Both the position numbers and the translations under genes were made by a program. DNA of 26,262 nucleotides from Clostridia bacterium DTU080 (GTDB lineage Bacteria; Bacillota; Limnochordia; DTU080), in NCBI GenBank assembly GCA_001513395.1, contig LFTP01000055.1, positions 8,017-34,278 on the forward strand, read 5' to 3'. The notes under the pieces are model-generated. The model saw only the letters and a list, made by a program, of their open reading frames with translations, was not told where the DNA came from and ran no database searches. Below, piece by piece: positions 8,107 to 16,317 of the stretch. How positions within the stretch are numbered: position 1 is the first letter of the stretch; each line of letters starts with the position of its first letter.

Positions 8107-8934
8107 GTGGGCCCCAAACAGTGGCGCTGGGCTGCTTTGGCTCTTGTTTCGCTAATTATCGCTGGGGTCATTTCTTTGACGATCGGTCAGCGAGATTCTC
8201 TGAGCTGGCCGGAGGTGGCCCTACGTGAAGCGTTGGCCCCGCTGCAAAGCGGGGTCAGCCGTGCTTACCGGATATTCTCGGACGGATTGAGCTTTGTAGT
8301 CAACCTGGGCAATCTGGCGCGGGAAAATGAAGAGCTTCGAAAAGAAGTAGAACAACTTCGTGCGGAGCGCATGGCGCTGTTGGAAGCGCAGCGTGAAAAC
8401 GAAGGGTTGCGGCAGATGTTGCAGCTGGTTCGCGACACTCGCACTAAGGTTGTGGTGGCCGAAGTCATCGCCCGCGCGCCCAACGCTTGGTTTAACACTC
8501 TGACCATCGGCAAAGGAGCCGTGCACGGTCTGAAAAAGGGCATGGCCGTGGTAACGCCCGAGGGGGTAGTCGGGCACATTCGTTCCGTGACCAATCGCAC
8601 CGCGGAGGTGCTTTTGATCCTCGATCAAAGATCGGCTCTGGGAGCCCGCATTCATCGCACAGGTGAAGTGGTGTTGGTTGAGGGCTTGGGCGGAGCCGGT
8701 GAAGGTCGGGCCCTGGTCAAACCGTTGTCTCGCGAAATTGACATTCGTCCGGGCGATCTAATTGTCACCTCTGGATTGTCCGAGATTTACCCCAAGGGTC
8801 TGACCGTCGGAGTAGTAGAAGAGATCTTCGAAGGTAATTACGGTCTGTCAAGCTACGGAGTACTCAAACCGGTTGTGGACTTTGGCCGTTTGGAGTGGGT
8901 GGCGGTCTTGTCGTCGCGTTCCGAATGGCAGTAG
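8107..8934 (+). CDS. mreC: Rod-shape-determining protein MreC
   Basis: Membrane-anchored scaffold of the elongasome that contacts MreB, MreD and PBP2. A single N-terminal membrane segment (WAALALVSLIIAGVISLTI) is followed by a coiled coil rich in Glu, Leu and Arg (LARENEELRKEVEQLRAERMALLEA and onwards) and the beta-rich extracellular MreC domain with VIARAPNAWFNTLTI, GMAVVTPEGVVG and PGDLIVTSG. The start is ambiguous: GTG 8107 has GAGGTG 5 bases upstream, while GTG 8098 would add three residues and has a poorer site. Length (about 275 residues) is usual. It begins 18 bases after mreB. Confidence 0.94.
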   Translation: MGPKQWRWAALALVSLIIAGVISLTIGQRDSLSWPEVALREALAPLQSGVSRAYRIFSDGLSFVVNLGNLARENEELRKEVEQLRAERMALLEAQRENEGLRQMLQLVRDTRTKVVVAEVIARAPNAWFNTLTIGKGAVHGLKKGMAVVTPEGVVGHIRSVTNRTAEVLLILDQRSALGARIHRTGEVVLVEGLGGAGEGRALVKPLSREIDIRPGDLIVTSGLSEIYPKGLTVGVVEEIFEGNYGLSSYGVLKPVVDFGRLEWVAVLSSRSEWQ

Positions 8935-8945
8935 GAGAATCGATC

Positions 8946-9440
8946 GTGCCGGTTAGACAGCTGTGGATCATCGGGGGCATGTTGTTTGCGGTGCTCATGC
9001 AATCCACGCTTGTTGCGGCCGCGGCTCGTTGGCTTCGTCTGGATCTGCCTGCGGCCATGGCCATCGCCTTCGGTTTGTTGTCAGGCCCGCTCACTGGGTC
9101 AATGGCCGGTCTGATCGGCGGACTGTTGGCAGATATGCTCACCGGACGTCTGATAGGCTTGGGAATGCTGACCCATGGCATAGTCGGGCTTTTGAGCGGT
9201 CTTTTGTCAAGACGGTTGTTCAGTGAGAATCTGTTGGTGCCGTTCGTCGCCGGGGCGCTGCTTATCTGTTTGGAGCAAATGCTTTATCTTTTGGGAGCCA
9301 GGGCTTTCGGAGTGGTCATCCCCTTGGGGAAGAGTCTGGCGCGTCTTATACTGCCGTCCTTATGGTACAATGGATTGTTAACAGCATTATGCTTTGTGCT
9401 GATCCACAAAGTGAATGCCTATCTGGCGGACGGCGAATAA
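8946..9440 (+). CDS. mreD: Rod-shape-determining protein MreD
   Basis: Small polytopic membrane protein of the elongasome. The product is almost entirely hydrophobic, with about five membrane segments (for example IIGGMLFAVLMQSTLVAAAA, AMAIAFGLLSGPLTGSMAGLIGGLLADMLTG and a C-terminal LLTALCFVLI), the usual MreD profile. The GTG at 8946 is chosen because AGGAG (8933-8937), overlapping the mreC stop, lies 8 bases upstream; a start at 8895 would overlap mreC without need. Length is about 164 residues, normal. Sequence conservation in this family is low, so the call rests on topology and position between mreC and the PBP. Confidence 0.9.
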   Translation: MPVRQLWIIGGMLFAVLMQSTLVAAAARWLRLDLPAAMAIAFGLLSGPLTGSMAGLIGGLLADMLTGRLIGLGMLTHGIVGLLSGLLSRRLFSENLLVPFVAGALLICLEQMLYLLGARAFGVVIPLGKSLARLILPSLWYNGLLTALCFVLIHKVNAYLADGE

Positions 9441-9466
9441 GTAGCGGGACAGGGGGGTGACGGACA

Positions 9467-11305
9467 GTGTCCGACGATGAGCTTAAGGTACGCCTCAAGA
9501 CAATGAGTGCGGTTCTTGTTCTTTTGTTTGGTCTGTTGGTCACCCGCCTTTGGTATCTGCAGATGATAAAAGGCGAACAGTACGCCGCACTAGCCGATGG
9601 AAACCGGATTCGGGTGGTTCCCATTCGCGCTCCGAGAGGTACGATTCTCGATCGCTTTGAAAGGCCGATCGTCAGTAATCGGTTTTCGTATACCGTGTCC
9701 ATCGTGCCCTTGGGGTTGCCGACCGACGACTCCAAGTCTGAGGTTCTGAGCCTGCTGGGTCGGCTGATAGGGATGTCCGCGGACGAAATAGAGCGCATTC
9801 TCGATGAGGAAAACGGTCCGTATCCCTATGAACCGGTGCGACTCAAACGTGATGTAAGCCCGGAAGTAGTCATCGCTTTGGAGGAGCAACGAATTGACCT
9901 GCCCGGTGTGCTTGTGGAGGAAGAGTGGACGCGGGAGTACATCTACGAGGATTTGGCCAGCCAGACCCTGGGCTATCTCGGGGCGGTCGACAAGGAGGAT
10001 CTTAAGAAGGGTTATAGACCGACCGATCTGATCGGTAAGACCGGGCTGGAAAAAGCCTATGAGGAGTTTTTGCGCGGCGGCGACGGTCAGCGGCGCGTCG
10101 AGGTCAACGCTTTGAGCAAGCCATTGCGGGAGTTGTCGACAATCGATCCGGTTCCGGGCCATGATCTGTATCTAACTCTAGATCTTGACTTACAGATGGC
10201 TACAGAGAAGGCCATGCGCGAACGGTTGGATCTCCTGAACAAGAGCGCGCCGCGGGTCGGTGCCGGTGCCGTTGTGGTTTTGGATCCGAGAACGGGCGAA
10301 ATACTGGCCCTGGTCAGCCATCCGGGCTATGATCCCAATATGTTTCTGAGTGGAGAGCGCAGCCGTTACTACATGCAGATTTTGGCCAATCCGCATCGGC
10401 CGCTTCTGCACAGGGCTTTGTTAGATTACCCGCCCGGATCGGTGTTTAAGCCGTTCACGGGATTGGCGGCGCTGGATACCGGTGCTTTGAAGCCGGATGA
10501 GGAGTACAACGCCACCGGATATGGCAAGTACGGGAAAATGGATTGGACCTTGCGAGCTCGACCCAGACAACAGCCAGCGGGACGAGTGACCATAGTGGGA
10601 GCATTGGCCCGTTCGGCGAACGACTTTTTTTGGAATATCGCGCTTCGTCCGGCTACAGGCGGTGTCGACGGCATAGCCCGCATGGCCCGGGCGTTCGGTT
10701 TCGGCCAACCCACGGGCTTGAGGATTTCTCCGACTGAACGAAGCGGACTGATTCCGGACAAGGAATGGAAAAGAAGGACTTACCGTCAGCCTTGGTATGA
10801 GGCAGAGACGATGGATGTCGCCATCGGTCAAGGATTTGTGACCGCCACTCCTCTGCAAATCGCGGTGGCCTACATGGGTCTGGCCAATAGGGGAGAGATC
10901 TACCGCCCTTATCTGGTCAAACGCGTCATGACGCCGGAGGGGCAGGTGGTGTTGGATGTCACCCCGCAGTTGGCTCGAAGGGTGAAGACTGACGCCGCCA
11001 ACTGGGAGGCGGTTGTCGAAGGTCTGAAAGCGGTGACTCAGTGGCCCAACGGCACCGCAGCCAGTGCTTTTCGCACCGCGCCGTACGATCCGGCCGGAAA
11101 AACGGGTTCGGCTCAGACCGCTGCCGGACAACCCGCGCATGCCTGGTTTGCGGGTTTTGCCCCAGCGGATGATCCGGAGATCGTGGTTGTGGTATTCGTC
11201 GAGTTCGGAGAAGGCGGTGCGTCGGCGGCCGCTCCCATTGCCAGGCAAATCATGGATGCCTACTTCGACATGAAGGCCGAAAGAGCGGTTAAATCATCAG
11301 AGTAA
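9467..11305 (+). CDS. mrdA: Penicillin-binding protein 2 (class B transpeptidase, MrdA type)
   Basis: Membrane-bound D,D-transpeptidase that cross-links new peptidoglycan during elongation. A short cytosolic N-terminus and one membrane segment (MSAVLVLLFGLLVTRLWYLQMI) lead into the PBP dimerisation domain (RGTILDRFERPIVSN) and then the transpeptidase domain. The active-site motifs are complete: SVFK in YPPGSVFKPF (Ser at about residue 325), SAN in ARSANDFF and KTGSA near residue 545. GTG 9467 follows AGGGGGGTGA. The 612 residues are within the usual range. The partner glycosyltransferase gene rodA, often nearby in other genomes, is not in the window. MrdA is preferred over the sporulation-specific SpoVD/FtsI types because of the mreBCD context. 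Confidence 0.93.
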   Translation: MSDDELKVRLKTMSAVLVLLFGLLVTRLWYLQMIKGEQYAALADGNRIRVVPIRAPRGTILDRFERPIVSNRFSYTVSIVPLGLPTDDSKSEVLSLLGRLIGMSADEIERILDEENGPYPYEPVRLKRDVSPEVVIALEEQRIDLPGVLVEEEWTREYIYEDLASQTLGYLGAVDKEDLKKGYRPTDLIGKTGLEKAYEEFLRGGDGQRRVEVNALSKPLRELSTIDPVPGHDLYLTLDLDLQMATEKAMRERLDLLNKSAPRVGAGAVVVLDPRTGEILALVSHPGYDPNMFLSGERSRYYMQILANPHRPLLHRALLDYPPGSVFKPFTGLAALDTGALKPDEEYNATGYGKYGKMDWTLRARPRQQPAGRVTIVGALARSANDFFWNIALRPATGGVDGIARMARAFGFGQPTGLRISPTERSGLIPDKEWKRRTYRQPWYEAETMDVAIGQGFVTATPLQIAVAYMGLANRGEIYRPYLVKRVMTPEGQVVLDVTPQLARRVKTDAANWEAVVEGLKAVTQWPNGTAASAFRTAPYDPAGKTGSAQTAAGQPAHAWFAGFAPADDPEIVVVVFVEFGEGGASAAAPIARQIMDAYFDMKAERAVKSSE

Positions 11306-11390
11306 TAAAGGGAAGGTTACTTGCGTCGGAGAAAAGAAGCATACATGTGGCGGAGCCTAAGATAGCGTTAAGGAAGTGGACGGTGACACA

Positions 11391-12035
11391 GTGACTGCTC
11401 GTGAGAGCGTGGTGCTCAAGGGGGGGCGCTACGGTGTGTCCATAGTGATCAGGGATGGAGCCGATTTTAACGATGTAATCGCGGAGTTGCGCCGAAAGCT
11501 GTCTTCCGCCCGCGGCTTTTTCAGCAATGAATCAATGCGCGTGGATGACAGCAGTCGAGCGCTGACACCCGGGCAACGAGAGATCTTGGAGGCCACTTTG
11601 AATGAGTTCGGCATACGCCTGGACGACACCGAGGTGTCTGAACGGCCTCCTGTTCGCCGACACGCTGCAGATCAAGGGATGAAAGAACAGCAGCCGGAGC
11701 AGAACGATCGTACGCTGTTGCATAAACGGACTTTGCGTTCCGGACAGCGCATCGATTTTGACGGCAATGTCGTGGTGCTTGGTGACGTAAATCCGGGTGC
11801 TGTGATTGTATGCACCGGGGATATCGTGGTTTTTGGGGCTCTGCGAGGCATGGCGCATGCCGGAGCGAAAGGGGACGTACGAGCGATTGTGGCCGCCTTA
11901 AGGTTGGAACCTACTCAGTTACGCATCGCTCGTTTTATCTCCAGGGCACCTGACGATGATCAGGCGCACCCTTCCGTTCCGGAGGTGGCGCGTGTCCGGG
12001 ATGAATCGATTGTCATTGAGGCCTTTTCCACTTAG
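11391..12035 (+). CDS. minC: Septum site-determining protein MinC
   Basis: Inhibitor of FtsZ polymerisation that is brought to the membrane by MinD. The N-terminal domain (ESVVLKGGRYGVSIVI...FNDVIAELRRKL) matches the FtsZ-inhibiting fold, and the C-terminal beta-helix shows the family pattern GQRIDFDGNVVVLGDVNPGAVIVCTGDIVVFGALRGMAHAG. A variable linker rich in Glu, Gln and Arg joins them (about residues 80-112). The start could be GTG 11376 or GTG 11391; the former has AAGGAA directly abutting it, while the latter is preceded by GGTGA and aligns best with other MinC N-termini. It lies about 85 bases after the PBP2 gene and may have its own promoter, though none is clear. Confidence 0.92.
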   Translation: MTARESVVLKGGRYGVSIVIRDGADFNDVIAELRRKLSSARGFFSNESMRVDDSSRALTPGQREILEATLNEFGIRLDDTEVSERPPVRRHAADQGMKEQQPEQNDRTLLHKRTLRSGQRIDFDGNVVVLGDVNPGAVIVCTGDIVVFGALRGMAHAGAKGDVRAIVAALRLEPTQLRIARFISRAPDDDQAHPSVPEVARVRDESIVIEAFST

Positions 12036-12077
12036 GCCTCAGGCGAGAGGTCAAGTTTCGCGAGGGAGGTTCCTAGC

Positions 12078-12986
12078 GTGTCTGGGCGTCTGACCGACAG
12101 TAACAGCGGACAAAGCTATGCGGGCAAGAACAAGGTCACCGAGGATGTGGCCACGAGTGATGTCCCAAAAGACAGACAGAATAAAACGGGACGAGTGATC
12201 GTTATTACGAGCGGGAAGGGTGGAGTCGGCAAGACGACGGCGACCGCCAATATCGGTACCGGTCTGGCGCGCGCCGGCCATAGGGTCTGTATGGTCGATG
12301 CGGACGTGGGCTTGCGTAACCTGGATGTTATCATAGGATTGGAGAACAGAATCGTCTATGATCTTGTCGAGGTCATAGAAGGAACATGCAAGTTGCGCAG
12401 TGCTCTTATCAGGGACAAGCGCATGGATAACCTGTTTCTCTTGCCTGCGGCTCAGACCCGTGATAAAGATGCCATTGCGCCTGAGCAGTTCAAAGAGCTT
12501 TGTCTGGAGTTGGCCCAGGATTTTGACTTCGTCATCGTTGACTCTCCGGCGGGCATAGAACAGGGTTTTCGCAATGCCATAGCCGGCGCGGACGAGGCTA
12601 TTGTGGTCACTACGCCGGAAGTCTCTGCTGTGCGCGATGCTGATCGTATTACGGGTATGTTAGAGGCTAATGAGCTCTATGCTCCTAAGCTGATCATCAA
12701 TCGTGTTAGGCCCGAGATGGTTCGACGGGGAGACATGATGGATATCAAGGATGTCATTGAAATCCTGGCCATCGAGTTGCTGGGCGTCATTCCGGATGAC
12801 CCGTCTATTATCGTGGCGGCTAACAAAGGTGAGCCTGTGATCTTGGATAGCAAGTCGCGGGCGGCCATCGCCTACGATAACATCGTGCGGCGGATTCTTG
12901 GGGAGGATGTGCCTCCGATGAACTTGCAGCAAGAGGGTCTTTTGGAGCGGCTGCGTCGCCTGATGCCCAGCAGGAAGGCGAACTAG
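12078..12986 (+). CDS. minD: Septum site-determining ATPase MinD, with an N-terminal extension
   Basis: Membrane-associated P-loop ATPase that recruits MinC and is released by MinE. The body is typical: deviant Walker A SGKGGVGKTT (about residues 45-54), VDADVGLRNLDVIIGLENR, VIVDSPAGIEQGF, and a C-terminal amphipathic stretch LLERLRRLMPSRK that is the membrane-targeting helix. The odd point is the N-terminus: GTG 12078, with GGGAGGT 7 bases upstream, places about 38 polar residues ahead of the usual MinD start (RVIVITSGKGG). No ATG/GTG with a good binding site lies nearer the conserved start, so the extension is probably real. At 302 residues it is longer than Bacillus MinD (268). It is followed by minE. 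Confidence 0.95.
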   Translation: MSGRLTDSNSGQSYAGKNKVTEDVATSDVPKDRQNKTGRVIVITSGKGGVGKTTATANIGTGLARAGHRVCMVDADVGLRNLDVIIGLENRIVYDLVEVIEGTCKLRSALIRDKRMDNLFLLPAAQTRDKDAIAPEQFKELCLELAQDFDFVIVDSPAGIEQGFRNAIAGADEAIVVTTPEVSAVRDADRITGMLEANELYAPKLIINRVRPEMVRRGDMMDIKDVIEILAIELLGVIPDDPSIIVAANKGEPVILDSKSRAAIAYDNIVRRILGEDVPPMNLQQEGLLERLRRLMPSRKAN

Positions 12987-13016
12987 CGCAGTCCAACCCA
13001 AACGGAGGGAACAAAA

Positions 13017-13298
13017 ATGCTGGATTTCCTTGCAAGGTTGTTTGGCAGGGAGGAACCTAGTGGCAAACAAGCCAAGGAGCGGTTGCGCCTGGTCCTTGTT
13101 CATGATCGCGCTAGCATCTCGCCTCACCTGTTAGACACGCTGCGAGTTGATCTTATAGAGGTATTGTCCAAGTATGTTGAGATCGATGAGGACGCGCTCG
13201 AAGTGAACTTGGAAAGAGACAGCGACGCCATAGCTTTGGTGGCCAACATCCCCATACGGCGGATGAAGCCCTCGACTGCTACTCGGTCCGTCACCTGA
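13017..13298 (+). CDS. minE: Cell division topological specificity factor MinE
   Basis: Stimulates MinD ATPase and drives MinC/MinD away from mid-cell. The N-terminal MLDFLARLFG is the membrane-binding amphipathic segment, followed by the anti-MinCD region (AKERLRLVLVHDR) and the topological specificity domain (LLDTLRVDLIEVLSKYVEIDEDALEVNLER). Length (93 residues) is normal. ATG 13017 follows GGAGGGA by 6 bases. A MinE-based system is common in clostridia but absent from Bacillus, which uses DivIVA/MinJ, so this gene supports a clostridial-type lineage. Confidence 0.95.
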   Translation: MLDFLARLFGREEPSGKQAKERLRLVLVHDRASISPHLLDTLRVDLIEVLSKYVEIDEDALEVNLERDSDAIALVANIPIRRMKPSTATRSVT

Positions 13299-13329
13299 TC
13301 CGTAGCCCGGACTACGCATGTGACCCGCA

Positions 13330-13358
13330 TCATACCGCTCGGCTTCCCTCCATATATT
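13330..13358 (+). promoter_or_regulatory. Candidate sigma-E-type promoter ahead of the spoIVFB locus
   Basis: TCATACC (13330-13336) and CATATATT (13351-13358) are separated by 14 bases. Against the Bacillus sigma-E consensus (KMATATT, about 14 bases, CATACAHT) this is 5 of 7 and 7 of 8 positions with ideal spacing. It lies in the short minE-spoIVFB spacer, about 30 bases ahead of a strong ribosome binding site. spoIVFB is a mother-cell sigma-E gene in Bacillus, which fits. Confidence 0.5.
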
Positions 13359-13400
13359 CTAGGTGTGAGGTGTTCACAGCCAGAGAGGGAGGTTCTGCCA

Positions 13401-13502
13401 TTGACAGTTCTTTTCGGGGTCAACAGCGGAGCCGTGGGGATATCACTCCCGCCGATGCGCGGTCTCAATGTGCGGCTACCGTGTGTCGGTGCCCGACCGT
13501 AG
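13401..13502 (+). CDS. Small ORF (33 codons) directly upstream of spoIVFB
   Basis: Unrecognised. A TTG codon lies 7 bases after GGGAGGT (13387-13393), one of the better ribosome binding sites in the window, and the frame runs 33 codons to a TAG at 13500-13502 that directly abuts the GTG candidate start of the protease gene. The peptide (starts MTVLFGVNSGAVGISL) has no membrane segment or motif I know. It occupies the position where spoIVFA lies in other spore formers but is far too short to be that protein. It could be a leader peptide that couples translation of spoIVFB, whose own ribosome binding site is poor, or a relic of a lost gene, or chance. Existence as a translated ORF is inferred only from the binding site and the coupling. 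Confidence 0.4.
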   Translation: MTVLFGVNSGAVGISLPPMRGLNVRLPCVGARP

Positions 13503-14408
13503 GTGGTCATGTGCACCGAGCGCCTGTTCGGAGTGCGCATCACTTTAGACCGGCTCTTCTTGCTGCTATTGTTCGTACTGGCCCTGATAGGACTGCTCCC
13601 CGAGGCTCTGATTGTCTTTGGTATCGTAGTTGTGCATGAGTTGGCTCATGCGGCCGTAGCAAGAAGCCACGGATTGCGCGTCATTGAGTTGGAGTTGTTG
13701 CCCTTCGGAGGCGTTGCTCGCATAGACGGCCTGATGGAAGTCGATCCGTACGTCGAAAAACGTGTCGCCATGGCCGGTCCTATCACGAACCTTTTCATGC
13801 TCGGTCTGGGCGTGGTGGCAAAAACCTACGCTCTGTATCCGGAGCAGTGGCTGGACTTTTTTATTCAGACCAATGCGACGTTGGCCCTCTTCAACGCTTT
13901 GCCGGCTTTGCCGCTGGACGGGGGACGTGTCTATCGGGCGCATCTGGTCGGGCGTCTTGGATTTCGGAGAGCGACTGAGAAAGCGGCCAGCCTGGGCCGG
14001 CTCTTGGCCGTTCTGCTTGGGATCGCAGGCCTTGCGGGGGTTTATTTCGGTTATTTTAATGCCACCCTACCGGTGCTGGGCGTCTTCTTGTTTTCAGCTG
14101 CCACTCGCGAACGGGCAAACGCCATGTATGTCTTGTTGAGGTATCTGGCGCGCAAGCAGGATGAGTTTATGCGCAGTGGCTGTCTGGCATCCGAACAGTT
14201 GGTGGCGGCCACACACGCCAGAGTGGCGGATGTCGTGAGGCTTTTTATCCCTCAACGATACCATCTGATATGGATCGTCGATGAAAAGGGTGGTATTGAG
14301 GGACTTGTGACTGAATTGGATGTCATTAACACGCTGTTTGAGCAGGGATCAGATACACCCGTTCACCTGCTGCTCGATAACCGGAACAAGGACAACCAGA
14401 CATCGTAA
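13503..14408 (+). CDS. spoIVFB: SpoIVFB-type site-2 metalloprotease (M50) with CBS-like C-terminus
   Basis: Intramembrane zinc protease; in spore formers SpoIVFB cleaves pro-sigma-K in the mother cell. The zinc motif HELAH lies at about residue 45 in a hydrophobic segment (ALIVFGIVVVHELAHAA), and the third ligand motif NALPALPLDGGR at about residue 130. Further hydrophobic segments (about residues 85-100 and 170-200) complete the membrane core. The last ~85 residues (LVAATHARVADVVRLFIPQRYHLIWIVDEKG...LVTELDVI) look like a CBS domain, as in SpoIVFB. Length is about 301 residues. The start is uncertain: GTG 13503 abuts the stop of a small ORF, and ATG 13509 is only 2 bases after AGGTGG. No spoIVFA gene precedes it. 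A non-sporulation M50 protease is the main alternative. Confidence 0.85.
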   Translation: MVMCTERLFGVRITLDRLFLLLLFVLALIGLLPEALIVFGIVVVHELAHAAVARSHGLRVIELELLPFGGVARIDGLMEVDPYVEKRVAMAGPITNLFMLGLGVVAKTYALYPEQWLDFFIQTNATLALFNALPALPLDGGRVYRAHLVGRLGFRRATEKAASLGRLLAVLLGIAGLAGVYFGYFNATLPVLGVFLFSAATRERANAMYVLLRYLARKQDEFMRSGCLASEQLVAATHARVADVVRLFIPQRYHLIWIVDEKGGIEGLVTELDVINTLFEQGSDTPVHLLLDNRNKDNQTS

Positions 14409-14543
14409 AAAGGTGGTCGGGGAGACTCCTGTGGCAGGTTTGGAGTCTTGGCATCTCCCTCGCTTCTTTTTATGCCTCCGGCCGTGACGGAGGGCCGTGG
14501 ATACGGAAGTCTAGGAGGCGCAGAGATTGGGAGTGACCATTCT

Positions 14544-16253
14544 ATGAGGAAGGAGATTATCGTCAATGTCAGTTTGGGAGAGACTCGTGCGGCAGTGCTG
14601 GAGGATGGGCTGCTGGTAGAGCTTTACGTCGAGCGTGAGAACTCCGAGCGGATAGTGGGCAATATTTACAAGGGCAGAGTGGAAAACGTGTTGCCCGGTA
14701 TGCAGGCGGCGTTTGTAGACATCGGCTTGGAGCGGAATGCGTTTTTGTACGTCGATGATGCCCTAGCCTACCGCAATGCCGAGCGCGACATGGATGAGCC
14801 TCTGGAGAAGCCGAGTTTTCGCAACATCACCGATTTGCTCAAGTCCGGTCAGCACATCATGGTCCAAGTGACCAAAGAGCCGATGGGCACTAAAGGCGCC
14901 AGGGTTGTGACTCACGTTAGCATTCCGGGTCGATATCTTGTTTATATGCCAACCGTGGATTACATCGGCATTTCGAGACGCATTGTCGACGAACAGGAGC
15001 GGGCTCGGCTCAAAGCTCTGGCCAAAAAGATTAGGCCCAAAGGCACGGGCTTGATTGTGCGCACCGTTGCCGAAGGTAAAGATGAAAAAGACCTGGCGGA
15101 AGACTGTCGCTTTCTGGAGAGCGTTTGGGCGACTATTCAGCAGAAGGCCAAGAAGGGATCACCGCCGGCGTTACTGTACAAAGACCACGATCTCATCTAC
15201 CGCCTCGTAAGAGATATTTTTGATGCGGATGTCGACAAATTCGTGATTGACAACAAGACCGAGTATCTCAGAACCCTGGAGTTGTTGAGCAGTATATCGC
15301 CCCATCTAAGATCACGTGTCTTTTTGTACCACGGGAGCATGCCCTTGTTTGAGTCCTACGGGGCAGAAGCTCAAATTGAATCGGTCTTGCAGCGTAAGGT
15401 TTGGCTCAAATCAGGCGGTTATCTGGTTATCGACAGGACCGAGGCTTTGACGAGCATTGATGTCAATACCGGGCGGTATGTGGGTACTACCAACTTGGCC
15501 GATACGGTCTTACACACCAATTTAGAAGCGGCGACGGAAATCGCCCGACAGCTGAGACTTCGGGATATCGGCGGGATTATTATCTTGGATTTCATCGACA
15601 TGGAGAGCAAAGAAGACGAGCGTCGCGTGTTGGAGCGTCTGGAAGCTGAGATCAAGCGGGACAAGACAAAGACGCATGTGTTGGGCTTCACCAGCTTGGG
15701 ACTTGTAGAAATGACGCGCAAGAAGGTCAGGCAGGACTTGGGCGATTTTTTGCATCGCGAGTGCCCCTGCTGTCAAGGAACCGGGCGAGTGCTTTCGGAG
15801 GCCACTGTCGCTTTGCGGGCCCAGCGGGAGATCTTACGTATGAGCCGTACACATTCCGCTGAGGCTTTCTTGATTGAGGTCCATCCTTCGGTGGCCGGAT
15901 TGTTGATCGGCACGGGCGGAGCCAATTTGCGTCAGCTGGAGGAGAGTACCGGCAAGACGCTCTATGTGCGAGGTCGTCAGGATCTTCATGTTGAGGAGAT
16001 TCTGTTTGCAGCGATGGGCAGCAAAGAGGATGTGGGGGCATTGGCCATGCCTGTCAAGGAAGGACAGGTGCTGGAGTTGACGGTAGATGAACCGCACATG
16101 AGCAACCCGCGGGATGGCATCGGACGTCTGGAAGGATATGTAATAGATATCGACGGAGCGGGCAATCGCGTCGGACAGCGCTTGATGGTTGAGGTCACCA
16201 AAGTTTACCGGACCTATGCGAAGGGCCGGGTGGTGGCCGGACAGGCACTGTGA
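14544..16253 (+). CDS. rng: Ribonuclease E/G family endoribonuclease (RNase G type)
   Basis: Single-strand-specific endoribonuclease for rRNA maturation and mRNA turnover. An S1 RNA-binding domain near the N-terminus (GNIYKGRVENVLPGMQAAFVDIGLERNAFLYVDD) is followed by the catalytic DNase I-like part with SIDVNTGRYVG (about residue 304) and IIILDFIDM (about residue 348), each holding a metal-binding Asp, and the Zn-link motif CPCCQGTG (about residue 407). At 569 residues it lacks the long RNase E scaffold tail but runs past the Zn-link by about 155 residues; the end resembles a TRAM-like segment. ATG 14544 follows GGGAGTGA; an in-frame opening back to 14448 has no conserved content. It is conserved just ahead of rplU in many clostridia. 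Confidence 0.93.
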   Translation: MRKEIIVNVSLGETRAAVLEDGLLVELYVERENSERIVGNIYKGRVENVLPGMQAAFVDIGLERNAFLYVDDALAYRNAERDMDEPLEKPSFRNITDLLKSGQHIMVQVTKEPMGTKGARVVTHVSIPGRYLVYMPTVDYIGISRRIVDEQERARLKALAKKIRPKGTGLIVRTVAEGKDEKDLAEDCRFLESVWATIQQKAKKGSPPALLYKDHDLIYRLVRDIFDADVDKFVIDNKTEYLRTLELLSSISPHLRSRVFLYHGSMPLFESYGAEAQIESVLQRKVWLKSGGYLVIDRTEALTSIDVNTGRYVGTTNLADTVLHTNLEAATEIARQLRLRDIGGIIILDFIDMESKEDERRVLERLEAEIKRDKTKTHVLGFTSLGLVEMTRKKVRQDLGDFLHRECPCCQGTGRVLSEATVALRAQREILRMSRTHSAEAFLIEVHPSVAGLLIGTGGANLRQLEESTGKTLYVRGRQDLHVEEILFAAMGSKEDVGALAMPVKEGQVLELTVDEPHMSNPRDGIGRLEGYVIDIDGAGNRVGQRLMVEVTKVYRTYAKGRVVAGQAL

Positions 16254-16282
16254 AAACTGTCCCCAAAAGAAAAAATGGTTGT

Positions 16283-16311
16283 TTGACACAGCTTATGGGC
16301 CGTGATATCAT
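16283..16311 (+). promoter_or_regulatory. Sigma-A promoter for rplU-rpmA
   Basis: TTGACA (16283-16288), a 17-base spacer and TATCAT (16306-16311), with an A-rich tract just upstream (around 16264-16275) that could act as an UP element. This is among the best promoter matches in the window and lies directly after the rng stop. Confidence 0.8.
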
Positions 16312-16317
16312 CCTTAT

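Noticed and set aside
10421..11248. A 275-codon minus-strand frame opposite the PBP2 gene
   Set aside because: No recognisable domain, shadow composition, and the plus-strand gene has all its active-site motifs.
14423..14475. AGACTCC (14423-14429) pairing with GGAGTCT (14442-14448), followed later by a T run, as a terminator after spoIVFB
   Set aside because: The T run starts about 14 bases after the stem, so it is not a standard intrinsic terminator; the evidence is too weak to annotate.
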